DNA of 64,000 nt from Diadema setosum (taxonomy: Eukaryota; Echinodermata; Echinoidea; Diadematoida; Diadematidae): contig CM067072.1 of the NCBI GenBank assembly GCA_033980235.1, positions 18,603,047 through 18,667,046 of the forward strand, given 5' to 3'. The position numbers and the translations under genes are program-made. Positions 1 to 10,496 of the stretch are shown here, piece after piece; within the stretch, counting starts at the first letter, position 1, and the number at the start of each line of letters is the position of its first letter. Under the pieces are notes generated by a model that was not told the DNA's origin, ran no database searches, and was given only the letters and a program-made list of their open reading frames with translations.

Positions 1-240
1 TTATACTTACGTTATAGTTACGGACAACATACGGGCACTGCAAAACACCTGTGTTACAAAATGCATGTTAATTGCGTTGGAGTTGCCTGTGAGCCTTCTA
101 CTGGTGTTCTGCGTGGACCTCTGCGCGCAATCCCCGCGACCTGCACTAAATTATCCTTCGTGCTAGAAAATCCCTACATGCAACAATTCAAGCCCGCGTA
201 GCTTGCCTGGAAAGGTGTGACTGAGCCTTTACGTAACCTA
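1..240. repeat. R7 dispersed repeat, partial copy
   Basis: This stretch shares several blocks with 21,575-21,785 and 39,600-40,206: a block around GCGTTGGAGTTG, a CTACTGGTGTTCT block, a GCTGGAAAATCC-like block and a CTTGCCxGGAAAGGTGTGAC block. The order and spacing resemble the copy near 39.6-40.2 kb. No coding potential is visible. It looks like a non-autonomous DNA-transposon remnant cut by the window edge. Confidence 0.55.
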
Positions 241-1030
241 AACTTGAAGAGATAACATGTTTCTGGAGCTTTTTAGCCGAATCGACTAGTTCCAAGTGAA
301 TTAGGTATCCGAACTGAAATAAACATAGTGATGCGGACACATTGGAAACAAGCATCCAGTTCATATGCTCACATTTGACCGTTTTTTGTGTTTTTTGGTT
401 TTGTTTTGTTTTGTTTTGTTTTGTTTTGTTTTCTGGTGATGGTGGTGGTGTGGGTGCCGACTGACACAGAAAACTCCACGGTGTTGAACACACTGTCTAA
501 ATTCCATGGCACGGGAAGAGTTCAGACAGATAAGGATGCGTTAATACTACATTTATTGTTCTCTTAATGACAAATTTAATATCAAAGGGCAAATATCCGA
601 TGATATTGTGTTAACTTTGTGCCAAGGACTCTGCCCATTTGGATTTAGATAACATCGTTTATTTACTACCACGTGTACTTTCAATTTTGTACGATGCCAT
701 TGAGGACAGGAGGGCGAATCGAACAAACCATGCAACGAGATTCATTCAGGCCAAGGCTCCTCCATTGTGACAAGTGGCTGTCTAGCAACCACATTAGACT
801 TGGTCCAACCTCCAATTCAGTCCCGTTATAGAAGCTGCATGCCCCGACAAGCACCTGCAGCATAGGGAAATTTGATAATTTCAAAAAGCTGCAAGACACA
901 AGAATAAGAGCCAAACACCAAGTTTAAGTTGGGACACTGTAGCAAAGATTATTGACTTTCAATCGGAGGTCCAGAATTCTAATCACATCATTTGCTTACC
1001 TCGTTAGAGAAGATGTTCCTAAGCCACCAA
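241..1030. other. Non-coding stretch with a TTTTG microsatellite
   Basis: A (TTTTG)n array lies at about 397-433. The open frames here are short, unrelated to known families and partly made by that array. Nothing else is recognised. Confidence 0.6.
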
Positions 1031-1537
1031 TACGTTCAGACAGTAATCCTTAACTTCAAGTTAAGCTAACTTCGAGGATAAGATCAGCCGTTAACAGTCG
1101 TTAAGGGTAACGACGATAGGCGTCCACGCGAGGAAGCTTATCCACAAAGGTACTTTATCATCCATGATGAGCTCGCGATCCTGTCCCCGTAACTACGAGT
1201 CGGCTACGAGCGAGTCTCATTCGATGATAAAACCACAGAATCGGAGGTTTGCGATGACCCCAGTATACAAGAGATATAAGGCACTATATTTGGGAGGTTG
1301 AGGCTATCAAAAGAAATGGGAAGTTCAAGAAGAGGTCACGCTTATCATCGAGTTGCACGAGTGAGGAGCCTCCCGCGGCTTGTGGAACGAGCGTGCAAGA
1401 AACCTTGTGGTGCTTATCATCAACTTAAATTCAAGTTATCTTACCTTTGACTGCGTCTATACTCGACTTAACTACTAGCTTATCCTCGAAGTTAGCTTTT
1501 AACTTCTTAGTTCTAAAGGATCACCGTCTGAGCGTAA
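1031..1537. mobile_element. Foldback (MITE-like) element
   Basis: The ends are inverted copies of each other. The left arm (about 1,031-1,083) and the reverse complement of the right arm (about 1,485-1,537) share a TACGxTCAGAC block and the exact block GCTAACTTCGAGGATAAG. The central part has no open frame of note. This is the structure of a non-autonomous foldback element. The target duplication was not resolved. Confidence 0.6.
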
Positions 1538-1639
1538 CTATCTAATTCCGTGCAACTGCATAGTATACAATATTGCGCTGATACTGCCCTTTGGTACAGC
1601 AGTGGCAACACTGAAGGGGCAACTATGGAGAAAGTAGAC

Positions 1640-1710
1640 CACATTATCATTATTATTATGATGATGATTATTATGATCATCAACATCATCACTATCATCA
1701 TAAGATATCT
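1640..1710 (-). repeat. Trinucleotide (ATT/ATC/ATG)n tract, probable LINE 3' tail
   Basis: A run of ATT, ATG and ATC triplets starts about 40 bp beyond the conserved C-terminus of the minus-strand LINE (stop at 1,749-1,751). Position and orientation fit the simple-repeat 3' tail that many non-LTR elements carry instead of poly(A). Confidence 0.6.
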
Positions 1711-2149
1711 CTTGAGATCAATATTACGTCAAGTTCCATCCTGGAACCTTAGACTTCTACAACTTTTCTGAGGATTCTTGCCGCCCCGAGCAGTGCTGCG
1801 TTTTGGAGCGTTTGAACTCGGTTGGGCACACTTACATCTCCCAAGTAACGTCGGGGCTGCTTTTAGTGTTGTTCCGAGTGCTCCAATCACATTAGAGATC
1901 ACCTTCGTTTTCTTATTCCACAGGCTGCAAACTTCTCTGGACAGATCCTGGTACTTTCTATCTTTTCCTTCTCCCTCTCGGCTACTCTGCTGTCTCCTGA
2001 TACCGCAACATCGTCAATCGTGCACATCTGTCAGGCCCTTTCTACGACGATATCTGGACGCATATGCTGGAGGGCATCGAAATCCCGCAGGATTTTAACT
2101 TTGTCATTTTCAGAAACTTCCTGTGTTTCGTGCCTATACCATTTCCTCT

Positions 2150-2225
2150 CACATGGTATTTCATGTTTTCTGTAAAGCTCCCAGTGTTCACTGGGAGCTT
2201 TGCAGAAAACATGAAATACCATGTG
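2150..2225. repeat. 37-bp-arm near-perfect hairpin inside the LINE
   Basis: Arms 2,150-2,186 and 2,189-2,225 are reverse complements with a 2-nt centre (TT) and one mismatch. The right arm (read on the minus strand) encodes the family-like HWELYRKHEIPCERKWYRHE context, so the other arm is probably an inverted copy written over original LINE sequence. Confidence 0.85.
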
Positions 2226-2637
2226 CCAGTTTGTCAAGTAGTCTTTTGTACACTTCTCCGCCAGTTTACTACAGCCATGCACATACGAAATGTTGCACTG
2301 TCCCGTCTCTTTCTCGGCATATCCTGTATGCGGCATCTACATATCTTTTCTATACATTGGCTTCTAGAGCCTTTGTTGACAGCGCTTGCCATTGGGCAGT
2401 GATAATCAGTCCTCCCTTCTCCTTCTTCAGTTCTCCTTTCTTCAGCATTGCCATGCGTCATTACTGCTGATGTTCTCCGTCTCTCTTGAGAACTGCCCGT
2501 GTAGCTGCTTTTCTCTCCACTTTCTGCTCGTTTCTGGGTTTTGAAAGTAAGTGGATCAGTGATCAATGGCGTTAAAGGAATAGAATAATTTTGGTTCAGA
2601 TTGGGCCTCAGCTTTCCAGCTTTCATAAGAGAGATTG

Positions 2638-2905
2638 AAAAACCTTTTCTGAAATATTAAAAAGCATATAAATCCAAGGGGAATTCAAAGTTAATTTGAT
2701 GAAAATTGGGTTTGAAGTGGCTGTTTTACTTTGTTTTTATATCTCAGCCATTTCAAATCCAATTTTCATCAAATAAATATGGAATTCATCTTGGAATTTT
2801 ATGCTCTTTAATATCTCGTTTGTGGTTCCTAATCATCTCGCAAAGACTTAAAATCTGAATCCCTCATTTCAACCAAAACTATTTCATCCCTTGAAACATC
2901 TTTTC
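2638..2905. mobile_element. R6 foldback element nested in the LINE
   Basis: Arms of about 75 bp (2,649-2,722 and 2,748-2,820) are inverted copies sharing TTTGATGAAAATTGG, GAATTC and an ATTAAAxAGCATA block. The outer right part ends in TTTCATCCCTT. Conserved LINE protein segments lie on both sides (DVDRLYLPRK at higher coordinates, the C-terminal part below 2,626), so this is an insertion in the LINE. A second, longer half-copy lies at 53,175-53,400. Confidence 0.75.
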
Positions 2906-4640
2906 TACATTCCACCTGCACGGCTTTTGCTCCATCTCCACGCAATCTGATGCGCTCACACTTTCCTTGGCAGGTACAACCTGTCGACATCAGCGCTCAA
3001 TTGGTGGGTTTGTACAATATGGAAAGAATTTTTCTTGTTTTTTGATCCATATCAGGCAGTTCCGCCTTTGTCCATTCCACCACTCAGCTCCTGTGTATGT
3101 CAAGACTGCCACAGCCTAGGTGTTTAGGGCTGTGATCACGTGGCCGCCATTTAGGTGTGATTTTAGTACTCTTTTCACTCGTGAGTAGTACTCCGAATTC
3201 GTCACAGACTCTTTGATGGCATTGTTCCAGACATCATCAGATTCCAGTACACCGAGGTATCTGTAATTCTCTCCTTCTTCAACACTCTGTAAATTTCTGC
3301 CACCAGGATTTGATATTCCTGCACTCTTCACTTGTCTCCCTCTCTTCATAACGAGGGTAGCGAACTTGTTGATGCCGATGTTCACGGCAATGTCTTTGCT
3401 GACCAGACGAACCGTTTGAACTAGCTTGTCGCACTGCTACTCGTCTTTACAAAACAGCTTCAGGTCGTCCATGAACAGCAGGTGATTGAGAGAGCAATAA
3501 TTTCCTCCGATGTCATAACCGACCGAGACATTTCGTAGCCCATGTGTAAGTGGGATAAGTGATACGAGAAGAGGTGACTGTGAGTCCTTCCTTGTATTAT
3601 CACCTGACCAAGATCTTTGCCATTCGGTGCGGTTGTTAACCATGCCTTCACAGAGTTTGTTAGTAAAGCTCGAATGTTATCAGCAAGTCCAAACATCTGC
3701 AAGCAGTCATTGATCCATTAGTGAGACACAATATCATATGCCTTCTTGTAGTCAATCCAGGTTATACACACAGGTTCGTCTTCCTTCCCTTGGAATTTTT
3801 CATCACCATTTTGTCAATCAGTAGCTGAGTAACTTCAGTATCATGTCCTAACAAGTTATGGGTCTATAGTTATGAGGCAACATTACCTTTGGATTTGTCC
3901 TCCATGACGAGTACTGTCCTGCCTGTGGTCGTCGATTGGGGAACCTCTCCCTCTCTCCAGGGCAATCTGTAGCCGTTCTGCTATTCTCTCATGGACTGCC
4001 GTGAAATATTTGAGCCAGAATCCATGCTCTGTCCCTGGTCCGAGTGATTTTTAATTCGCCATTTTGCTCAGTTGTTTCTTCACTTTTTGTGTATCAGTGA
4101 AGATATTTTCTTGTTCCTCTACATGTTTGAGCTGTTTCCTGACATCTACAAGCTATTGTGCATCCTTGTTGTGTTCATCTGGATTCCTCCAAATCTTAAC
4201 CCAAAATTATTGACTTTCGACTATATAGGTCTGGATATTCCTCCTGGGGATTTCTAGTGCCACGCAATTCCTCGTATAATCTCTTATGGTTTGTCTTGAA
4301 GAGCTTGTTCTGTCTGAATTGCGTTACACGTTAAGTTGCTGATAGTATCTTTTCAACTTTGCAGCCTTTGCCGTCACACGTTGTTTGAGCTCTTTAGTGA
4401 CGACATTCTCCCCTTTTTCTTTAATATTGCACCTTTTATCCGTTTGGGATAGTAATACAGCTCTCATATTCATCACTGTTATCGAGTGAGATTGTCTTGT
4501 TATGTGTGGTGTGGACTCACCTTACTCAGGCATGTAGCCTGCTGGGAACCATTCTCTCCGCAGACGGGATATAGTAGGCAACTTTCCGCAATCTGCTTTT
4601 TCTGATTATTTTATTACAAAACATCACTTTTTTGTTACTT

Positions 4641-5079
4641 CTTTGTAATTTACTCCTGAGGACGGACAGTCAACTGTCAAACGTCGAGACCTCTCTACTT
4701 GCTCCTTACTCTCCTTTGGTTCACAGTCCTTTTGAGGGCTATCACATTCTCAAGAAAGAATACTGCTTCTGCTCTCGCTCACTCTCTTTCTTGCTTCTTC
4801 CTCATCAGTCATCTCCTATCTCCTCTCCTTCCAACAATCCTTTTCAGGACTAACACATGGTGAACCGCAAACCCAGAATATGTTTTGTTACTTGTTATCG
4901 TTGGTTGTGAATCACACAGAACCCGCGTATCCAACCCGGATGCGCGTGATGTTTTCCTCCCGGGTGCGAGTAGGCCTTCAGTCTGCTGGTTGGGAGTTGT
5001 TTCCCTCCTGCTCTCAAGTGTTCAATTCAAATATTACACCCCTAAAAATGTGATGATATTTGTTCTTTTCCTGTTTCTG
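4641..5079. other. Non-coding stretch, unassigned
   Basis: This holds a pyrimidine-rich segment and a GAGGACGGACAGTCAACTGT motif, a short inverted repeat of a kind often seen next to retroelements. The frames are short and unrecognised. Confidence 0.4.
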
Positions 5080-5150
5080 GAGAGGTCAACGCCAAAAGAA
5101 AGAAAGAAGAAGTCTAGATGAGAGTGAACATTTTTTGGCGTTGACCTCTC
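5080..5150. repeat. 18-bp perfect inverted repeat
   Basis: GAGAGGTCAACGCCAAAA at 5,080-5,097 is the exact reverse complement of 5,133-5,150, with a 35-nt spacer rich in GAAAGAAAG. The similarity extends about 9 bp outward with four mismatches. It could be a tiny foldback element. Confidence 0.8.
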
Positions 5151-5183
5151 AAAAAGCAGAAAAGAGCGAATTATTCAATCATA

Positions 5184-5285
5184 ATGATAATGATAATAAT
5201 AATGATAGTATTTTTATTATTATAATGATTATTACTACAATTACTATTATTGTTATTATTATATTTGCTGTTATTACTGTTGCTA
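5184..5285. repeat. Degenerate (AAT/ATT)n repeat
   Basis: The tract consists of AAT and ATT triplets with occasional G or C. The open frames over it encode only I/N/D/T-rich low-complexity peptide and are not genes. Confidence 0.8.
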
Positions 5286-5999
5286 AATAGGCATGGGAAA
5301 ATCTGGAGCATACAAGGAACTTGGGATTTCCTAAATAATATCAGTATAACTACATGCGAAGGTCTAGTAGGCTTTCCAGGTGCTTCCTGTTAGTTCTGGT
5401 TTATCAATACTATTACTTGTTCCTACTTCCTGTATAAGCCAGTTCACAGTTAACACGAGTCTGCAATGACCTCTCCAACCACAGACTTTGCCCCCCCCCC
5501 CCAAAAAAAAAAAAATGGAATAATGGAATAGTCTTCAAGAAGAGCAGTTGAAAACAGCCATGCAGGAAGTGGTAAATTACATGTCAGTGCTACATGAATG
5601 GCTTTTGTTAATGTTGCTAAAAAGAATGCACATTCAGCTGAAAATACCAACCTGCACCTGGTTATTTGTAACACAGTTGTCATGAAGCCCTATCGAGGTT
5701 TTGAATACCTCAGTTGCAAATCCATTTCAAGAGAAGGTCTGCAATGGCTTTTATCTGCACATGCTCAGATTTGGAACTGTGAACTGGCTTATTTCCAATG
5801 TAATCCTGTAGTCAGATTTCCGGCTGTGATTGGATTTATATTTTAACTAGCTCATTTCTCCTTTCTTTCCATTATACTTGTTATGCACAATTGAGTTACT
5901 CCTATAGACATTGCGCAGTATCAGTTTTCAATAAGTACCTACACCATAACGCCAGGGATGTTATGTGTTTGTGTCGGCATTGCCTTGTTTGTCTGTCTG

Positions 6000-6002
<3 letters not shown>
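5286..6002. other. Non-coding stretch with a C12-A13 homopolymer junction
   Basis: Twelve C followed by thirteen A lie at 5,491-5,515. The frames at 5,598-5,846 resemble no known protein and have no splice context. Nothing further is recognised. Confidence 0.5.
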
Positions 6003-6034
<32 letters not shown>

Positions 6035-6110
6035 TCTGTCTATCTCTTTGCAAACTCAACAAGCTATGAATGATATAGGATGAAATTTTCAGGAAAAGTC
6101 GATAACGATA
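6003..6110. repeat. (GT)n microsatellite with associated flank
   Basis: About 14 GT units (6,003-6,031) are followed by GTCTGTCTATCT and a GCAAACTCAACAAGCTATGA-type segment. This arrangement of microsatellite plus fixed flank is typical of a microsatellite-bearing short interspersed repeat. Confidence 0.6.
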
Positions 6111-6353
6111 TTATGAACAGAAGATGAAAATGTTATCATCATCCGGATCACATTCTGGGGTATTTTTTTTTTCCATTTTTATAAGGATTCTTTATCATAA
6201 ACGCTAGATTTTTTTCTATTTTCCTCATCCGAGGTACTTTATTTTCTCCACATAACTTCGCATAGTAGTATTTACAATCACTTTATCTGCAAGTATCCAA
6301 AAGGCGTTCAACATAATCATTATGACAGGGAAAAAACTAATTAAAAGGGTACA

Positions 6354-7197
6354 TCACTGATACCAACCAAAACAATTGCGTATTCTTCTTAATCCGACAT
6401 CATCGAATTTTGTTTGGTTGTACTTCAAACTAATATAAAATCTTAATTCCGCTTTCAAATCTTCTACTAAATGGTGTACATTGAACAAACATTTGTTTCT
6501 TTCATTACGTTCTCTGACATAATTCCTGTAGACAATGAATTGGGCCTAATTAAAAAAAAAAGGTTAACTAATTTCATTTTTTTGTTACCTATATCATATC
6601 CGAGAATAATGACTGTTTCATTGATATCTACAAGATCAAAAATATTTCGCATTAAAACCGAAACCACTTTCCAACACATTTTGATTTTTTTTTTTTTGCA
6701 TTTCAGCAAAAAATGACAAGTGGTTTCTTTACAATTACATATAGTACACAAATTATCATTCAAAATTTCCCATTTAAACAAATTGTCCTTACTGGGCAGT
6801 ATTCGATGAAAAAGCTTTAAATTAAATTGTTTTATTCTGTTATCATTAATCTGATGAAACTTATATTGCAATATATTTTTCCAATCAAAATTACAGGGTA
6901 AATTCAGATTATCTTGCCAGAAGTATAAACATGAAGGTTCTTGTTTTTTTCTTATGCAAAAATAATCTATAATAATGTTTAGCTGACATTTTCTGTACAC
7001 TGATTTTATCACCTGTTGACAACTCAATAGCATCAAATTCTTCTGTGTGCAGAATAGGAGTTATTATAGTAGTATTATTATTATAGTATGTTATTGCGTA
7101 ACTTGTCCAACCAAAACCTGGGGAATGCTTTTTTTAACTTAGACAATTCAAATGAGGCGAGCAGCTGCCTATCTCGGAAGATTTCATTTATGGATGT
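6354..7197 (-). pseudogene. LINE A ORF2, C-terminal part (3' of the gypsy insertion)
   Basis: This is the C-terminal end of the minus-strand LINE whose upstream part lies at 16,217-19,195. Next to the LTR it reads INEIFRDRQLLASFELSKLK, then, after stops and a frame change, FKWEILNDNLCTICNCKETT with a C-x2-C...H-x4-C zinc knuckle (about 6,690-6,760). A last frame ends HLVEDLKAELRFYISLKYNQ and a stop at 6,354-6,356. The frame next to the LTR continues that of the right-hand fragment once the LTR element and one target copy are removed. At least two frameshifts and several stops make it a pseudogene. The zinc knuckle is that of the L1/Tx1-type zf-RVT domain. Confidence 0.85.
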
Positions 7198-7391
7198 TGT
7201 TGTGTTATATGAGCGCACTAGACATTTATCACAAGTGTACGCATATTCCATAGATTCTATATTTGAGTGATACGGTCAGAGCAGCAGTCATTACATGACG
7301 ATAGTTTGTAATAGTGGATTAAAGTTATTCATTTTATCGTTAAACAACTGTGTCCTCTGTTTATCATTGAATCCGGTCCACTATTACAACA
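7198..7391 (+). repeat. 5' LTR
   Basis: This 194-bp LTR starts TGTTGTGTTATATGAG and ends CCACTATTACAACA. It is directly followed by the primer-binding site and preceded by GATGT. It aligns along its full length with 16,025-16,216. Confidence 0.95.
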
Positions 7392-7405
7392 TGGTGGCAG
7401 CGGTG
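7392..7405 (+). promoter_or_regulatory. Primer-binding site, tRNA-Leu type
   Basis: TGGTGGCAGCGGTG begins at the first base after the LTR. Its complement is a tRNA 3' end of the form CACCGCTGCCACCA, which fits the 3' end of metazoan tRNA-Leu (AAG/UAG type) from general knowledge. This base-pairing would prime minus-strand DNA synthesis. Confidence 0.75.
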
Positions 7406-10400
7406 CCGACACGGATTTATGCCAAATCAGCACGGAACTAAAGTTTTCTTAGGGAAATTCATCATGAGTGACTTGGGCTGAAACCGCCCGAGAGGACACT
7501 GCGCACAACACGTCTACGTCTACTGCAGATACAGGTACGTGCATGGACTAGCTTAACGACTCGTCTTGTGAGTAACACCGTGCGTGAATAAACCGATTAT
7601 TTTATCATCCATGCTGCTCATCAACAAATAACGATACGAATACATATCATCGGATTGATGAACGGGGTAAATTACAGAATACCGGCAGCCAATCACGGAG
7701 AGCGCAAATCGCTCTGAAAAGAGCGTAATTACGCTTGCCGATAGCAACCATTAAAATATTAATCCGATCTGCGATACGGTCCGTGATTCGGCTGTCGACG
7801 ATTGCATTTGTTTACGTGTGTTTTCTTTGCTCTGTGCGGTGAGATGTGTGGTATCTTACGTTGTTCTCGGGGGTTTCGGGGGTAGACTAGCAATCAACCC
7901 GAATAATGTAGTTCTAGATCCTGACGATGCTAGTCTAGACTATCCGTTAAAATTTACCAGAATTTACGATGTATACTCACGTTTTTAGAAGTCGAGGTTA
8001 GTCCGTATCCTAGAAATTGATAGCAATTTAGGTGAGACTAGAAAACAATCACTTATCTAATTGCTGGTGCTAGCTTACAGTAGAGCTTACGCACCGTGTG
8101 GGTGCGCTTGACAGCCCACCATGTTGACTCTATACAGTCGTACGTACGTACAACAGTACCCTACACAATATGATGCGTACGTGTGCAGTGGTAGCGCGTA
8201 TTGAGTCTGCAGAACGCGCGCATGTTTACTAGTACAGTGTACAATACGTATAGCAGTTGAGTGCGCACATGTCTCTTGACAATACGCGTATACGCGCTGC
8301 CTTTGCGATTGCCAAACTAGTGTGTAGTGTGATTGTATCGTGATGACTTGTGTCGAAAAGAGATGAAGGAAGAAGGGCTGCCAGCTGTGATGACGTCATC
8401 ACGATTAAAATAGTTCCGTCAAAATCGGGTCGATTTTCTTTATCGTCGATTTACTCGAGTTATCTCGATTTAGAGCAGTTTTCCTCCGAAACCACTTCAA
8501 TTTTCATAAAAATTGTGTGGTCAACCTACTTTTTGACGGCCGTTCCGTTTCTGGCCTTTTTGGGGGCCCCAAACGTCGGGAAAGACGAATTTCAGCCCTT
8601 CGGGCTGAAATTCATCTCTAAGGGAGAGCCGCCGGAGGCGGCTCTTATACGCACCAATATGCTAATTTATATGAGGCAAAACCGGTATTCTGTAATTTCC
8701 CCGATGAACGCTTTGCAGAGCATTCTATATTCGTTTCTACATCGCTGTGTAGCTCGTAAAAAATGTTGTCAGAACATTTTCGTCGCACGAATCACTGACA
8801 TTCGCCACATTGGACAGTTGCAGTTCTGTAGTAGTAAACAAGCATTATCGACGCGCACTGTATCCAAGTACGCGCAAAACCCGAGCGTTTCAACCAAGGA
8901 CTTCCATTGTTGACGTAACAATAGACCAAGTTCGCATTACCTGAGCGCACCGTATCCATTGACATCCATTGTTGACATAACAATAGAAGACGCAGATAGA
9001 CGCGTATTATCCTGGACTGGCCAGAGTTGTGTTTATTTTATCGGCATAGCAACGTGTATTGCGACATCATTGCTTCATTCCAAAAACCCTAACCCAACGT
9101 TTTTCCCATAGGTTTAACACGCGCCATGTCCCAATCTGTGCCGTCTTAAAAAAAAAACGCTACCGGGACCATCACTCAGCGGAAGGATATTTCTGACAGA
9201 GCATACGCAGTTTCCCGTTATCGCAGTTCATCTACCCTGCAAGCTACAACGTAGCGAGGACGGACAATCAAACCACGGCACCATCCAGATTGAGATTGAA
9301 TCCATGCAACCAGATAAAAGAAGTGAGAATGAGTACAATTCATTAAAGCCCAAAGAAAGTTCTGTTACGCCTGCAAAAGTTGTCAAATTTTGCTCCAAAA
9401 TGTGAACGTATGCCTAGAAAATGTGCGGAATAACGCTGTAATAATAAGATATTCGATGGGTAACGACGAAAATGGGAAATATTAACCAAAAACGTTCAGT
9501 CTCAGAACTTACCCGAACGGGGTCAGGCTAGACTCGGACTCGGGGATAACTCGGCCTCGCTTTGCTTGACGGCGGGATGAGCTGTATTGGTTGTCCCTCT
9601 GGATTGTACAGCGTTGTACTGTGCATATGGGAGCGGCCTGTATGAACTACATTGTAGCGTTCTGGCTACTCTTACTCGCAGTAATGGTCCGAGTTGTTTC
9701 AACGCGCGCATCAAAAACCTCTTTGGCGCGCATGCAAAATTAGTGTGCGCCTCTCAAGCACCTCTAAAAACAATCAAAGACGCTTGATAAACAACAACAA
9801 AAACTTCAAAGACAGCGCGTCTCAGCAACTGAGGTAATATGCGTACAATATATAGCATCTTTGCTATATAGGCTTGAGGACCGCGCGCTGTCCATTTGTT
9901 TTGTACAGGATTAGCACGCACTTTCCTGTCTGCTCATCAAGGCCTCGTTTGGTACCCGTAGTATAGAGTACTAACATGGCGATCACGAACTGTGTGTAAA
10001 TTGTCTGAAATAGGGTCGAGTTTTCCCTGAGACCGAGTTAGTCTGGAGCCTTCTGGAATCAAAGTCGGTCTACCGACTTTTATTATTTTTCTCAAAATAC
10101 TCCAAAACCACTCATCATTCCGGCAAACCGCGTCAGCCAGGTAAGTTTCTTTGTAGACTCTTTCGATATATTGCAAGCAAATATAAAATGGTGCCAGACG
10201 GGTTCTCAGGCCCTTACCAGAACTTTGTTTTCACTTTAAACTATCTCAGACATTTGAACACTTGCGTGTGGACAATTACATACATTTGTTATTTGTGTAC
10301 ATTAATGTTTTGACATATTCATATGCATCTGTGTATTACCGTCTACCATGTAGACATGTTTTGATGTATTTTGAAGAGTATACACTATTGATGCATTTAT

Positions 10401-10496
10401 ATCAATAGTGATTTTGTGTCACATATTTCTGTGTTTGCAAACTATTATTGATTTGTTTACTTTGTAAACTATATCCATAACCTTTCAGCCGTAAGT
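7406..10496 (+). other. Long 5' leader of the LTR element
   Basis: About 3.1 kb separates the primer-binding site from gag, far more than is usual. The stretch carries no recognisable gene. It contains TACG-rich DNA near 8,140-8,190, two GC-rich hairpins at 8,587-8,645 and a 10-bp hairpin at 10,384-10,411. A donor-like CAG/GTACGT lies at 7,535 and an acceptor-like CCTTTCAG ends at 10,488, just before gag, so much of the leader could be a spliced intron. An older insertion inside the leader is the alternative. Confidence 0.6.
8587..8645 (+). repeat. Two adjacent perfect hairpins
   Basis: The first has 12-bp arms (8,587-8,598 and 8,602-8,613, loop TTC). The second has 9-bp arms, AGAGCCGCC and GGCGGCTCT (8,625-8,633 and 8,637-8,645, loop GGA). 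Both are perfect and lie 11 nt apart in the retrotransposon leader. Confidence 0.9.

Larger units (their letters stand above)
1711..4640 (-). pseudogene. Degenerate non-LTR retrotransposon (R2/R4-like reverse transcriptase)
   Basis: The minus strand carries scattered pieces of one LINE polyprotein in the correct order, broken by frameshifts and stops. From N- to C-terminus these are: a basic KQRVTAKAAKLKRYYQQLNV-like segment (4,300-4,400); GPGTEHGFWLKYFTAVHERI (about 3,980-4,050); GRTVLVMEDKSKGN (about 3,890); RT motif A as WIDYKKAYDIV (about 3,740); SPLLVSLIPL followed by RT motif C as FMDDLKLF (3,450-3,600); KRGR and YRYLGVLESD (3,120-3,380); DVDRLYLPRK (about 2,970); KWYRHE and RPDIVV (2,050-2,150); and a final LLGAARILRKVVEV before a stop at 1,749. 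FMDD in place of YADD and this C-terminus resemble RTs annotated as R2/R4-type. Part of the RT between the SKGN and WIDY motifs is deleted. The R6 foldback interrupts it at 2,638-2,905. It is certainly dead; clade assignment is less certain. Confidence 0.8.

Noticed and set aside
2150..2225. Hairpin as a microRNA precursor
   Set aside because: The stem lies in LINE coding sequence and one arm is explained by the LINE protein. There is no evidence of processing, so an inverted duplication is simpler.
5060..5290. Frame rich in Asn, Asp and Ile
   Set aside because: It is a translation of the AAT/ATT repeat.
8587..8645. Hairpins as bacterial-type terminators
   Set aside because: The context is eukaryotic and no U-run follows either stem.
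8350..8913. 187-codon plus-strand frame in the gypsy leader
   Set aside because: It has no family resemblance, crosses the two perfect hairpins and lies in a region without other coding signals. Probably chance.
9082..9098. CCCTAACCC telomere-like word
   Set aside because: Only about one and a half units, with no array.
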